64,000 bases of DNA, from the NCBI GenBank assembly GCA_010909165.1, contig MU008190.1:469166-533165 (forward strand), in the 5' to 3' direction. The notes beneath the pieces were generated by a model. It saw nothing but the letters and a program-made list of their open reading frames with translations, was not told where the DNA came from and did not search any database. Every line of letters begins with the position of its first letter. Position 1 is the first letter of the stretch. A program made the position numbers and the translations under genes. This DNA is from Anthoceros angustus (taxonomy: Eukaryota > Streptophyta > Anthocerotopsida > Anthocerotales > Anthocerotaceae). Below, piece after piece: positions 1 to 10,307 of the stretch.

Positions 1-373
1 AACCAAAGCCGGATGAACTACGGAAAGGCAACTTTGCCATAGGATTGCAAGGCGTTGGCGATGAGTGTGAGTGTAAGGAGGAAGCTCTAGTGGTCCAAGC
101 GTAACACACTCATAGGATGAGGGTATATGCGTTGATGGCGGGAAGACCAATTCGCTCAAAGGAGAATAGTGTGGATTTGGAAAGAATGTCAAGAGAAGCG
201 AGTTGAGGAGAGAAACCAACTCGAATGCCTGATCCTTGGACAAATGGAAGATGAAGCGTCTAGGTTGGAAAAGAAGAATGTCACTCGGTCATGAAGTCTT
301 GCTTGAGAAGGCAATGGAAATTCCGTGATGAGCTTGCGAGACCTGAGGGGTCAAAACACAGCCATTTAAACAA
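1..373. other. Left edge, probable gag/linker of GyA
   Basis: No intact reading frame. Short + strand stretches encode charged, helix-like peptide (for example around 240-280), as expected for the gag-to-protease part of the gypsy element whose protease follows. The assignment rests on position alone. Confidence 0.3.
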
Positions 374-1288
374 ATGATGCAAGCATGGATCAGAAAAAAG
401 TCCGCAGATCTGGGAGTACCCGGACTTGCCAGTTTAAGAGGTGATCACCTGAAGCCAGGAGCGAGAGGCAAAGGTGGAATTGCGTTGGTGAAGAACCAAA
501 ATCGCGAAGTCACGGTCAATGGTTTTGCTCCGAATTGTGTATTGGTGGACACGGGTGCTGATCCAGTGTTACTAGGGGCTCGAGTTCAAGAGGCGCTCAA
601 ACTATATGGTGATAAGTTGAAACCAAGTGATGTGCGCATCACTACCTCTGCGGGCACCAAGGAACAAGTAATGGGAATGACCCGTGATCTTGTCAGAATC
701 GAATTCAAACCTGGCACACCAGATGCATGTGTGATTGAAGTTCGATGCTTAGTATCAGATGCCAAAAATTATGATGTGCTGCTTGGTGCTGATGCCACAC
801 ATGGACCAGCCATGGGGGTGGATCCATTACATGCGGTAGCGTTCTACCGAACGAGGTGGCAGGAGGGAGACTTCACACACGTTGCCAGAATTCCACTGGA
901 GATGACAAGGCGAGATGAAAAACCCAGGAGCATGCTAGCGATAAGGGCATGTGTAGCTCAAAGCGTCGATCGCAAAGAGATGTGGCGAGAAACGCAGGAG
1001 ATGATGGCGGATGAAGTGCAAAACACAAAGAGGAGTTTGTGTGTGTTGGGTTGCGGTGACTCGCTTGCTGGCACTGCAGAAATTTGCTTACTACTTGCTA
1101 GCCGCTACCGCACCACGAGGACACATGGATTGGCTCATCCATGCACGACTTCAAGCAAAAGAGCCTCGGGAGCGGTACATAGCGACCATGTACTGATCCA
1201 TAGTCACCACCACGGTTGGCTATGGCGATCTCCATCCCGTGAACACGAGGAGATGGTGTTGACATCTTCTACATGCTCTTCAATCTGA
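374..1288 (+). pseudogene. Ty3/gypsy retropepsin-like protease (GyA)
   Basis: This frame of 304 codons contains a retropepsin-like aspartic protease domain at about residues 45-170. The catalytic motif DTGAD is at residues 59-63, and the paired hydrophobic-hydrophobic-Gly motif appears as LLGAD at residues 136-140. In LTR retrotransposons this enzyme acts as a dimer to cut the Gag-Pol polyprotein inside the particle. After about residue 195 the sequence no longer looks like a protease and has probably slipped out of frame. The methyltransferase-like domain, reverse transcriptase, RNase H and integrase follow downstream on the same strand, giving the Ty3/gypsy order. The ATG at 374 is only the first in the open frame; in the element this was part of a longer polyprotein. 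Confidence 0.72.
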
Positions 1289-1917
1289 CTCACGGCCTGC
1301 ACTCGCAACATGACCAACCTCATCGTACATCACCGAATCAACTCGGCTATGTGAGTAGACCAAAACATACCTCTTGTGGTGCTGAAGTCGCCTGGGGTGA
1401 GCCTATGTGCATGCATAACATGATGTTCCACTTCTCCTCTTGCAGTGACTGCATGCAAGCGGTGTTCGATTCACCGAAACCCCCTGTCGCTGCAGAAGAG
1501 CAGGATGCTCTGCATTTGAAGTTCAAAGCGAGAGTCTGACAAACCACCTAGCTCCTCATGGCAATTCGCTCCAGATTGCCGAGATCCTGTTCATGCCTAT
1601 TGTGGCAGGCGTATTTGTTCAAGAATGTGTCGATGATTTGCTTCACCTCCAACCAATCTCCCGCCTTGCCCTTTCCGTCCCGAGGTTGTGTGCCAGGAGC
1701 AAATCATCTGAATGCCATCGCCATCTTGCAGGAAAGAAAAGTGAACATGTACGTGAAGTCAACTCCAGGACTTAAGCAGGCCCTGACAAGGGAGTATGAA
1801 CGACGTAAGGCACTGACAGGTTGGCAGATCTCTGATAGGTGTCCAGAGAGAAGCCTGCCCAAGGTGGCAGACTTAAGTCGTGAGGAATTGCGCATCGACA
1901 ATGAGATAGTTTGTTGG
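1289..1917 (+). other. Protease-methyltransferase linker of GyA
   Basis: Broken coding sequence between the protease and methyltransferase motif I. A frame open from 1558 runs on into motif I and is rich in charged residues between about 1740 and 1900. No known domain is recognised. Confidence 0.4.
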
Positions 1918-2006
1918 CAGAGTGATGAACAAGGAGTTCACCTTCTAGAGCTTTGTTCAGAATCGATTAGAAGTGGTGCTACTGCAGGGATCAAGTTAAG
2001 AAGTAT
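1918..2006 (+). pseudogene. C5-methyltransferase-like domain, motif I piece (GyA)
   Basis: This stretch reads VHLLELCSES...SGATAGIKLRS. It matches by eye the AdoMet-binding motif I region of the intact-looking copy at 49643 (LVELFGGISTGLEAVLKCGIKVRR). The copia element Cop1 interrupts the domain directly after this point, and the frame resumes at 7971. The domain lies between protease and reverse transcriptase, so it belonged to the Pol polyprotein. The aligned positions between the copies are the main evidence; this piece alone would not be recognisable. Confidence 0.6.
2002..2006. other. Target-site duplication AGTAT, left
   Basis: AGTAT directly before the copia LTR is repeated at 7971-7975 directly after the other LTR. 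This defines a 5-bp target duplication and the exact ends of Cop1. Confidence 0.9.
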
Positions 2007-2161
2007 TGATCGGTTTGTGGCGATAAGTACAAGATAAACTTTCATCAAATAAAGAATGAATACAAAATGTGTTTGAGATGTGCCTTTTATACTTGACTTA
2101 ATAACGCTTCACTTAACCCTAACTAGCATTGCTTAACTATAGGTTTGCTTTGTATCCAACA
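2007..2161 (-). repeat. Cop1 3' LTR
   Basis: On the - strand it begins TGTTGGATAC and ends CCGATCA. It carries a TATA-like CAAGTATAAAAGG near 2081-2095. It is nearly identical to 7814-7970 and 11723-11882. Confidence 0.9.
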
Positions 2162-2890
2162 CTCCTCTAAAGCACCTATTAGGTAAGTGATGTATGCATA
2201 ATAAGGTTCACATTGCTGATCACCCTTAGCGTTCCTTGTCACCGCGCTGCTCGGGCGAAACCCAACCCTCAGGCAGGGGCATTCGCTACCATAGTCTTGC
2301 TTGCGTGCATCATCTTCCTTGGCCTCCCACCACGATATTGCCCACCACCACGCCGCCGCCTCAGCGCCATGAGGACTCGCGTGGAAGAGACACCCAGCGT
2401 GAGGCCATGTGCGTGAGCGTGGCAAGGAGAAGGAGCCGCTACGGCGGGAAACAAGGGCTAGCGTTGCGGGACCGCGGAATGGGTCGCACCGAGGAACTTG
2501 TCGAGATTAAATAGCTTCCGGTGTGAGGACATACCGAGGGTGCCCGTACGTATAGGAGGCACATTGCCATTTTTCGAATCTCATCTGTCCTTGCGGCTAA
2601 GTTGAGCGCCAGCAGGATAATGGAGCTCGAGTCACGCGATACCGGGATCCCGTTGCCTCGATGAGCAAAGATGTGAAACCGCCTTGTAAAGAGCCCGACG
2701 GATGATTTAATCCTAAGGTTAGCTTCATCCATCCTCATCCCTGTGAGTGTGCAACTGCTATGTAAGTGACCTAACGTGTATCCTAGACTCCTCTCGATGA
2801 GCTTCTTGTTGCGATTCGTGTGCGGTGTGCTAGACACTCCCACCACACCTAGGGAACTTGTGGTTCCCGCCCCCTTCCCCCCGATAAGTC
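2162..2890 (-). other. Cop1 3' untranslated region
   Basis: About 730 bp between the RNase H stop and the 3' LTR. It ends in the polypurine tract next to the LTR. Several open frames exist, but none resembles a known protein. Confidence 0.55.
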
Positions 2891-4320
2891 CTATGACCCA
2901 TCCTTGAAGTAGGCAGAGTAATCGGCTAACCCAAGACCCTCAAGATGCTGATAGTGCTTGTGTTTTGGCAAGCCCTTTGTGAGGATGTCTGCCACGTTGT
3001 CCTCTGTATGGACGTAGTCCACTTTAACCACACCTCTCTCGACCACATCCCTGACGTAGTGATGCTGAATTTCAATATGTTTAGTACGTGCATGAAATCT
3101 AGGATTTGCCACTAATGCCAGGGCTGACATATTGTCACAATGTAACTTTGTAGGTGCCATCTGTTCCTGGTCAAGGTCCTTGAGGAAGTGCGCTCCCACT
3201 GCCTTCCTTGGAAGCATCCGTAAGTGATTTGTACTCGCCTCGGGAGAGTGCTATGGATGTTTGCTTTTACAAGACCCGGTTGACAAGAGAGGAAGAAGCG
3301 AGGGTTGAGAGACTCTTCTGGAATCACTATCGGATGCCCAGTCAGCGTCCGTGAATCCTTCCAGGGTAAGCATTTTACAGCCACTGCTTTTGTAGAATAA
3401 GCCTGTCATATGTGTTCCTTTCAAATATCTGAACACACGCTTGACTGCAACCCAGTGGGCTTTTCCAGGTCGCTCCAGAAACTGTGAGACGGTGCTAACG
3501 GCATATTGGATATCTGGCCTGGTCCAGTTTGCAACAAATATGAGACTTCCCACAGCGTGCCTATAGGGAATAGCAGACATGTCTTTGATCTCTCCCTCTG
3601 ACTGCGGACACTGCTCACTGGTAAGCTTCATTCCTGTCGCATATGGAGTGGACGCAGCTGGATCCATTTTAAACTTACGCAGATTTCTCCTATGTACTTG
3701 TGTTGATGGATTATTCTGCACCTTCCGCCCGACCCTAAGATATCATATTCAGGAATCAGCTCCCCGATATCCTTCATGTCATATCGGGTCCTCGATATCC
3801 TTAACTTCGCTAACTTATATTCCACTTTGTTTTAGCCCATATATGCATTTGAGTTTTAGGACTTTGCCGATAACGCTTGTATCCTCAGTGCATCATATAA
3901 ATCTCTTCATCAAGTGCTCGTGAGGAAGGTACACGTCCATTTGTAGATCCAAGTCAAGCTCAGCCAAAGCAAGTATGATCCTAATGGATCGTGTTCGCAG
4001 TAGAAGGTCTCCGTAATCCAAGCCTTCAACCCTGAAGCCTCTTGCTACAAGTCTAGCTTTGTATCTAGCAATTTCCCCTTTGCATTTAATTTTAGCTTGA
4101 ACACCCACTTACAAGATATCGGCTTTCTCCTTGTGGCATCCGTGAGGACCCAAGTCTCGCTTTTAATAAGAGATTGATATTCCTCGATGGCCACCTTCCA
4201 CTTGAGACTGCCGGGGCATGAGATGGCCTCTTTGTAGGAGCGAGGCTCAAGAGCCGGTAAAATGTCGACCATAGCTCCAAAAGTCCTCCACCAATAGAGG
4301 CATATGGAGGCTCCTTCCAT
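2891..4320 (-). pseudogene. Cop1 reverse transcriptase and RNase H
   Basis: Broken - strand frames from 4320 down to 2891 together give a copia RT/RNase H. The RT start contains SCKWVFKLKLNAKGK and IARYKARLVARGF (about 4160-4020). The RNase H part contains YRHAVGSLIFVANWTRPDIQ and DADWASDSDSRR (3610-3310). It ends with LHCDNMSALALV, RTKHIEIQHHYVRD and ADILTKGLPK (3150-2940) before a stop at 2891. These are standard copia signatures. Several frameshifts separate the blocks, and the YVDD region is not readable in one frame, so no active enzyme is encoded as sequenced. Confidence 0.85.
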
Positions 4321-4580
4321 CCCTCGGAGGAGGTCTGCCTAGTGGAACGCGGTTCGTGTTCGGGTTCGCCACATGCTCAAGTTCGCGTTCGGAGGAGGCT
4401 GGGCGGTCGAGCAAGTCAATATCATCCTGCATGTTTGGGACAACATTGTCGAATTTTCACTATGGCTATCATCCTCGACGCGTCTTCCCCGATGCGAGAT
4501 CCTCGAGCGGGGAGCCATGGGTGGCACACAGTACGGGAGGCTCAAGATCATCTTGGGGATGACATCAGTGTCCCACCGGT

Positions 4581-5153
4581 TCAACTCCTTCCGAGCAGCG
4601 TCAAGAGGGGATGACGGAACAGGTTGGGACGGCTCGATAAAAGTAACACTACGGGCAAGGGTAACAGTCCGAGAGCGAGCATCATATAACTTATAAGCCT
4701 TGCTGTTTCACTGTACCCGAGAAAGAGGAAAGCCTGGGCCCTGTTGTCCAATTTCTTCCGCTTCTCGGCAGGGATATAAGCATAGGCCTTGGAACCGAAA
4801 ACGCGAAGATGAAGGAGACTAGGCTTACGCCTCCAGAAGACTTCAAAAGGAGTCTTGCCAGGGACAGAGCTGGTAAGCACTCTGTTGAGGATATAGGTGG
4901 CGGTGACGATGGCCTCCGCCAAGTCCCGAGGTAAGCTAGCCCACAAGAGCATCGCGAGTCATGGAGAGCAAAGTCTCGATTTTACGCCAACTCCGTTACA
5001 TTGGGTGTAGCACATCGGCTGGATTCCATGCTCCGGAGAAATGCGTCGGCGGTGTTCACTCGTACCATTATCCGAGTACCTTGAGGAGACAATGGATGCC
5101 TCACACCACGTAACCATTCCGAAATAGCCTAGAGTGTCACTCTTAAGATGCAT
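4581..5153 (-). pseudogene. Cop1 integrase, C-terminal part
   Basis: The - strand frame 4952-4581 encodes the end of a copia integrase (AIVTATYILNRVL, KTPFEVFWRRKPSLLHLRVF, FLFLGYSE). The core with the catalytic DDE triad should lie between about 5000 and 5500 but is too damaged to read. Integrase inserts the cDNA and leaves the 5-bp duplication seen at this element's ends. Confidence 0.75.
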
Positions 5154-5934
5154 AGGATAAGTCCACGAATATCTGTCAAGTCATCTCAGAATTGTTAGAT
5201 AATAGAGGGCACCACCCGGGCTGGTGAATTTTCCGAGAGATATCTGCATGGACTAACTCCAATGCACTGCTCTATGTGCATTCTTGAGCGGAGCTCCTGC
5301 TTGGCGAGAATACAAGACTCAGCAGGAAGATCCTTAAAGCGGGATGGCAAGGGTTCTCGGTGAAAGCTTGGACATGTCTATGAGCTTGTGCCGATTAGCA
5401 TGCCCTAACGCATGCCACAAAGATGCCACTGGGAATTCAAAAGAGGCTCCCAGAATAGGGCTGGGAGAACACACCAAGCACATGCATCATGCTCAGTACT
5501 CTTGAAGACAGATTGTTGGATGGCCACCTTGTAGAAGCAGCAGCCCTCACTCAACCCGCATCTCATATAGGCAGGCGCATGAGTTTGCTCAACGACAACA
5601 GTTCTTGGCCATATCACAAAAGTACACCATGGACCATGTCGAACCATCATCAAGGAGGAAAGTACAGTGCCATGACCCTCAAGCAGCTAGTATCACTCCG
5701 CTCATCCCCAAGCAACACCTTGTCTTTCATGTTACATAATGTTAAAGTTGAAAAAAGGTGCTTGTCATTGCGGATGTGTGTGTAGAGTCCGGTACCAACA
5801 TCCAAAGATCATGCAAAGAGTTGCGAGGCAAAGCGGTAAGAATCTTTACTATGCCTTTTGGGGCTTTCTCCTTTTCCTTGACACGTGTGCGGGCTTTGAG
5901 ACTTTTCGTGGGTCGCCGGCCTTCTTCTTCCCAC
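5154..5934 (-). other. Cop1 degraded protease and integrase core
   Basis: This is the expected place for the protease, the pre-integrase zinc domain and the integrase core. Only short frames remain and I could not assign catalytic residues. Confidence 0.4.
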
Positions 5935-6706
5935 TCACGAGCCCAATGGCCACACACCACACCGGTTGCAATTCCCGGTTAAGCAGCGGGGAGGCGAACA
6001 AGATGAATCTCGACCTCCACCTTCCAGTGCTTTGGGTCCGAAATTTTTTGAGGACTTTGTCACCTTTGGTTTTATGTCCTCTGAGTTAATACGCTGCTTC
6101 CGAAGCAGGCACCGATGATCTCCTCTACCGTGATGGAGGGAGGCACGCTCCGAGTCCGGATAGGGGCATTGAAGCTCTTGATAAAGGTTTGATATGAGGG
6201 TGGCGGGGAGGTTAACAACGTCTACCTCAACTTCATCGATGGTGGATCCAAAAGCCTTCATTTGGGCTCTGCCTAAATTTTGTGACATGAGGAACAACCC
6301 TCTCACCTTCACGCAAACGAAGTGAGTAGAATTCCATGCGCACATCATTGTAAGCATGCATGTTTTGGACATCATATGTGGCTACGAGTTGATCCCAAAT
6401 TCCCTTCCCAGTAGTGTGGTACTCCACATCAGGTACGAGGACTTCATCTAGACCATGGACTAGTACTGCCAACGCTATGGAATTTAACCGATTCCATTTT
6501 TCTATATCGGCTGCAGAAGGAGGCGGGGTGGCATTGGGATCAGGTTTTGCATATGTCCCATCTACCACTTCCCATACCCCTCTGCCAATCAAGGTGGTTT
6601 TCATGCGGACCTTCCAGACAGGAAACTTGGTCCCATTAAACCGATCCTTCTCCTTTAATTCTGAGGTATATGTGGGATTCGTGCTGAGTACCCATCCCAA
6701 GTGCAA
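5935..6706 (-). pseudogene. Cop1 gag
   Basis: The frame beginning near 6706 contains LKEKDRFNGTKFPVWKVRMK, the FxGxxxxxWxxxM-type start of copia Gag. It continues through VWEVVDGTYAKP, IWDQLVATYDVQN and FYSLRLREGERV (6650-6290). A frameshift near 6240 leads to a second frame down to 5935. Gag forms the particle that packages the RNA. The same start (EKDRF-NG) occurs in Cop2 and Cop3, so the copia elements belong to related lineages. Confidence 0.8.
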
Positions 6707-7285
6707 GGTAAAGGAAGGATGCTTTCTTTCTAGAGACTAGAGCTCTTGATAAGAGTGAGAGCTAACACACACTCGTGATTATGATCGAGTTAGTTGATGG
6801 CCTTCAAACTCTTATGCTGCAGAATTTGTTATCAGCCTTACTCACTAACCTAGGCGATGCGAGGGGCACGGGGCGGTCTTGGTTTGGGTCCGAACATGAT
6901 GTGTGGGCTGCTCCGGCCCATACTGTCTCGCCTCCCGGCATCTGCAAGGTTAATCACGCAGTAGAATGCGAAATGGGGTTAGAAACCCTAACTAGTGAAA
7001 ACCAAACGTAGAATCTTGTTCCCTAATCGCGTGTGTCCTTCTCATGTGGCAAGGCACAGGTGTAAGCTGAGGCGGAAGGCTTGAAGAGTCGCAAAGAGGC
7101 GGTGCCGAGTGGCGGGCGAAATCCTTCACACCCTGTTGGCATAGCACTGCTTCGATTCTCCTTGGCGTTTCAACTTTCAGCGGAAGCTTCACAAGGCGAT
7201 TCTTGGCGCCTGGGGCCAAGGATGCACTCAAACGACACTTTGAAATTCAATTGGTTCATCATCTCCAAGGCGGCGATGTCAATCT

Positions 7286-7771
7286 TCAGTTGTTCAAATT
7301 GTTAATCCTCTGTAGAATCTTTGTCCTCGTGTCTTGAACATCGTGTTTCAAAGATTCTGCCGTGATAGCAACAGGTAAGTGTTCTCTCAACTCGTGGCCA
7401 CCGCCATGATTGAAGGGCAACCCTTGATCTTCACCTGCCTTGAGATTGATCTCTTGTCCTGTTATGCAGTTGGAGGCCAAGAATTGTCTCAACTCGATTT
7501 TGGGTCTTCAGAACAAATGGATTTTGGGCTCTCGATGGCCTAAACAAAGCGTCTGTATGCGGATTTGGATAGGGAAATTTAGGCTGTCTAGAGCGGTTTG
7601 GACCAGAATGTCTATTGGCAAGATCTCTAAGCCTGAGACGCGGGTAATCCCGCCGTCTGAGTCCAGAATGTGTCCACGGTAGGTAGGTAGGATTTTCTGG
7701 GCAAGAGCCCTCAAATCGCCACGCACTCTCCTGCGGTTGCCTCCCTTACGGCGATTACCCGATCTCGGCAT
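7286..7771 (-). pseudogene. Extra ORF upstream of gag in Cop1 (ORF0)
   Basis: Between the primer-binding site and gag lies a - strand coding stretch starting at 7771 with a very basic N-terminus (MPRSGNRRKGGNRRR). It is followed by LRALAQKILPTYRGH and GLEILPIDILVQTALDSLNF. After a frameshift, a second block 7492-7286 reads REHLPVAITAESLKHDVQDT and RTKILQRINNLNN. No known domain is recognised. Cop3 has a differently sequenced but similarly placed ORF (43078-43656) with a basic start and a helical C-terminal part, which supports a real conserved feature rather than chance. Confidence 0.5.
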
Positions 7772-7800
7772 TTTCTAGGATCTATGGTAGATCAAGCATG

Positions 7801-7813
7801 GCTCTCGATACCA
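7801..7813 (-). other. Cop1 primer-binding site
   Basis: On the - strand this reads TGGTATCGAGAGC directly after the 5' LTR. It is the copia primer-binding site TGGTATCAGAGC (complement of the initiator tRNA-Met 3' end) with a one-base change and insertion. The duplicated copy at 11711-11722 keeps TGGTATCAGAGC. Confidence 0.85.
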
Positions 7814-7970
7814 TGATCGGTTTGTGTCGATAAGCGTACAAGATAAACTTTCATCAAATAAAGAATGAATACAAAATGTGTTTGAGATGTGCCTTTTATA
7901 CTTGACTTAATAACGCTTCACTTAACCCTAACTAGCATTGCTTAACTATAGGTTTGCTTTGTATCCAACA
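7814..7970 (-). repeat. Cop1 5' LTR
   Basis: 157 bp, matching 2007-2161. It starts TGTTGGATAC on the - strand, has a TATA-like box near 7880-7895, and is flanked on the right by the AGTAT target duplication. Confidence 0.9.
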
Positions 7971-8800
7971 AGTATACCCGTGGAGTCAAATGAAAGGACA
8001 CGAATGGCGGATCTCGGATTCGTTGCAAAAAGCGGTATTGCTCAGCAAAATGCAATAAGAGGTTGCCAGAGCATTGCCCATGCATCATCTGGTAGGAAAA
8101 CGCCGACTTGAGGCCATCTGTCCATGATATGGTGTTCGCAGGATGGGAATGTAAAACGTTTTCCAAGGGCGTGACGTGGGCTGGTGATGGTATAAAGTTG
8201 GCGATGGAGGTTATCTCGATTTTAAGAGAAGTGCAACAAGCGAATCCCATGCTGGTATTTCGGAGAACGCTTTGTGGGGCATTTGACAAGCGGGAACATG
8301 TGAGGAAGGGATATGAACAACTCGAGTGGTTGGGCAATGAGTTTATCATTGATGCATCGCAAAATGGATCGTATGCTCATCGTATTGGAGTTTCGGACGA
8401 ATATATTCAGGTGGATATTACTTTCGAGACGCATTAGCTTAGCGGTACCAAAGAAACGATGGGTAGATGAGATATTGGAAGAAGGACCAAGTCGCAACAA
8501 GTTCGCAAAATGGATAGGTTGCCACATTATCCCGTCAATGTGGTGGGCGAACCAAGGCGAGCATGGCCCACGCTTGTTAGCACAGCTCAGTCGTATGCTT
8601 TTCGGCGAGGAGGAGACGGTATGGTTCTGGATTCGAAAGGTGATGAGATCGGGGAACCTCTGATTTCAGAACGAGAGCGAGCTATGGGTTTTGATGCAGG
8701 CAGTACTGCCACACATGGTGTTTCTGAGGCCTATCGTTGCAAGTTGATGGGACAGGCTGTTGATCTAAACTGTTTGCAGTGGTTGATCAACATAGGGCTG
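7971..8800 (+). pseudogene. C5-methyltransferase-like domain, motifs IV-X (GyA)
   Basis: This is the rest of the methyltransferase domain of GyA after the copia insertion. Motif IV is DMVFAGWECKTFSK at 8126-8167, with Glu where most enzymes have Pro before the catalytic Cys. The motif VI position (ENV in the copy at 50039) lies near 8258-8270, where the bases GAGAACG survive only in a shifted frame. NGSYAHR at 8363-8383 fits the motif VIII region. ERERAMGFDAG (8669 onward) and KLMGQAVDLNCL (8741-8776) fit motifs IX and X. The family transfers methyl groups from AdoMet to cytosine C5 in DNA. Frameshifts near 8100, 8260 and 8440 break the frame, so this copy is inactive as sequenced. The frame leads directly into reverse transcriptase. 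Confidence 0.75.
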
Positions 8801-9662
8801 GCAACGCAAATAGTCACATGTCGTTCAGAAGGCAAAGGGCATTTACAGGTGTCAGACAGAGAGATGGATCTACCATCTAACGCAGTCAAGGAAAGTTACG
8901 CTGCAGTAGATGAACAGGCAAGTTGTAAAGACGTCAGTGAGAAGGAATCAAAGGCTTAACACATTTGGCAGATATGTGGAGACTTGGCTGGGAAGGATCA
9001 ACAGAGAATTATTGACATGTTAGAAAGGAATCGACATGCATTTGCATTCAGCTGGGAGGAGCTGGGAAGATATGATCGCATAAAATTCAGAATCGAGACC
9101 ACCACGACTGAGCCAAGATTCAAGGAGATACAAACTCAGCCTCGAATGGGACATTGTGGACAAACGATGCAAAGAGTTAGAGGCAGCTGGTTTGATCGAA
9201 AGTCGACTTCGGTATCATGCGACGTGTTGCCTCTTAAAAAGATGAGAACGGCGAATGGAAGGATAGGCGCATGTGTGGTGATTATCGAGCCCGAATGAAG
9301 TAACTCCCATGGAACAATACCCGATGCCTACTCCTGATGAGATCTTTGATGCCATTGGGGAAGCCACCTATTTTACCACGTTAGACTTCCGATCCGGCTT
9401 CAACCAGATTGTCATTGAGGAAGGCGACAAATGCAAAACAGCTTTTTGGGGCAAGGAACAGCTGTGGGAGTGGGAGACCATGCCGTTTGGACTCAAGAAT
9501 GCGTCCATCTACTTTCAGAGGGTAGCTGACTTAGAGTTGCAGGGGCTAACCTTCGTGAAATGCTACATCGATGATATTCTAGTATCGATGGTATTCAGCA
9601 ACAGCTTGGAGGAGCATCTGGAACATCTAGAGATTTTGCTGCAAAGATTATCAAGCTCGTGA
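8801..9662 (+). pseudogene. GyA reverse transcriptase
   Basis: This is a Ty3/gypsy reverse transcriptase in at least two frames. 8984-9298 has the N-terminal MLERNRHAFAFSWEELGRYD. The frame 9309-9662 has PMPTPDEIFDAIG, TTLDFRSGFNQI with the first catalytic Asp (residue 26), MPFGLKNA, and the polymerase motif YIDD at residues 86-89 (about 9564-9575). It copies the element RNA into cDNA. A stop near 9296 separates fingers from palm. The preceding methyltransferase-like domain shares the strand and spacing expected for one polyprotein. Confidence 0.85.
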
Positions 9663-9860
9663 AGGCCCACCGTTGAAATGCAAGTTTGCGTGACAAAGAA
9701 ATTGAATACTTGGGACACAAGATTGTGCTAGGAGGAGTACAGCCCCAATTGGCCAAGATACAAGTCAATCTCATGCCAAGGCCAAAGGACGTGCCGCCTT
9801 AAGAGCTTTTCTAGGACTCGTTAATTATTATCAAGATTTATCAGAACATGAGCAGCACGT

Positions 9861-10292
9861 GTGTGGTGTATACGAACTTTGAAGAAGGGCATTCAATGGC
9901 ATTGGGAACAGGAGCATGAGCAGGCATGGAATGATTTGAAGGAGCAATTAGCAGAAAGACCAGTGCTCAGAAGGCCCAACTTTGAGAAGCCATTCATATT
10001 GTATACGAACTGGAGTGCCGTGGGCATAGGTGCTGTGCTTGCTCAAACAGATCAAAGCGGTGAGGAACGAGTCGTGGCATACGTAAGTAGATCCAACAAT
10101 TCAGCTGAGGCAAACTATTCCTCCTATGAAGGGGAATGTTTGGCTGCAGTATGGGCCGTCTTGCATTTCCGTGTGTATTTGTTTGGTCGTAGTTTTCAGC
10201 TGGTGACTGACCATCAGCCGTTGCACTGGTTAATGACAAACATGAAGTTGAGTGGAAAGCTTGCTAGGTGGGCGCTATTGCTTCGAGTATGA
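9861..10292 (+). pseudogene. GyA RNase H
   Basis: This 143-codon frame covers the RT connection (PFILYTNWSAVGIGAVLAQ) and RNase H (VAYVSR, YSSYEGECLAAVWAV, VTDHQPL). The usual first catalytic Asp in YTDxS appears as Asn at residue 50, while the Glu near residue 92 and the Asp at residue 117 are present. RNase H removes RNA from the RNA-DNA hybrid during reverse transcription. The Asn would abolish catalysis if it is real and not a sequencing error. Confidence 0.8.
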
Positions 10293-10307
10293 TATGCGAT
10301 AGTACAT

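Larger units (their letters stand above)
2007..7970 (-). mobile_element. Complete Ty1/copia retrotransposon Cop1
   Basis: The element is 5,964 bp on the - strand with LTRs at both ends (2007-2161 and 7814-7970) and a 5-bp target duplication AGTAT. Read on its own strand it has the 5' LTR, a primer-binding site matching initiator tRNA-Met at 7801-7813, an extra ORF, gag, integrase, reverse transcriptase, RNase H, a polypurine tract (TTTAGAGGAG, just above 2161) and the 3' LTR. The order integrase before reverse transcriptase defines copia. The LTRs differ by eye only in their first 20 or so bases, so insertion is fairly recent, yet the coding part is full of frameshifts. It sits inside the methyltransferase domain of GyA. 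Confidence 0.93.
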
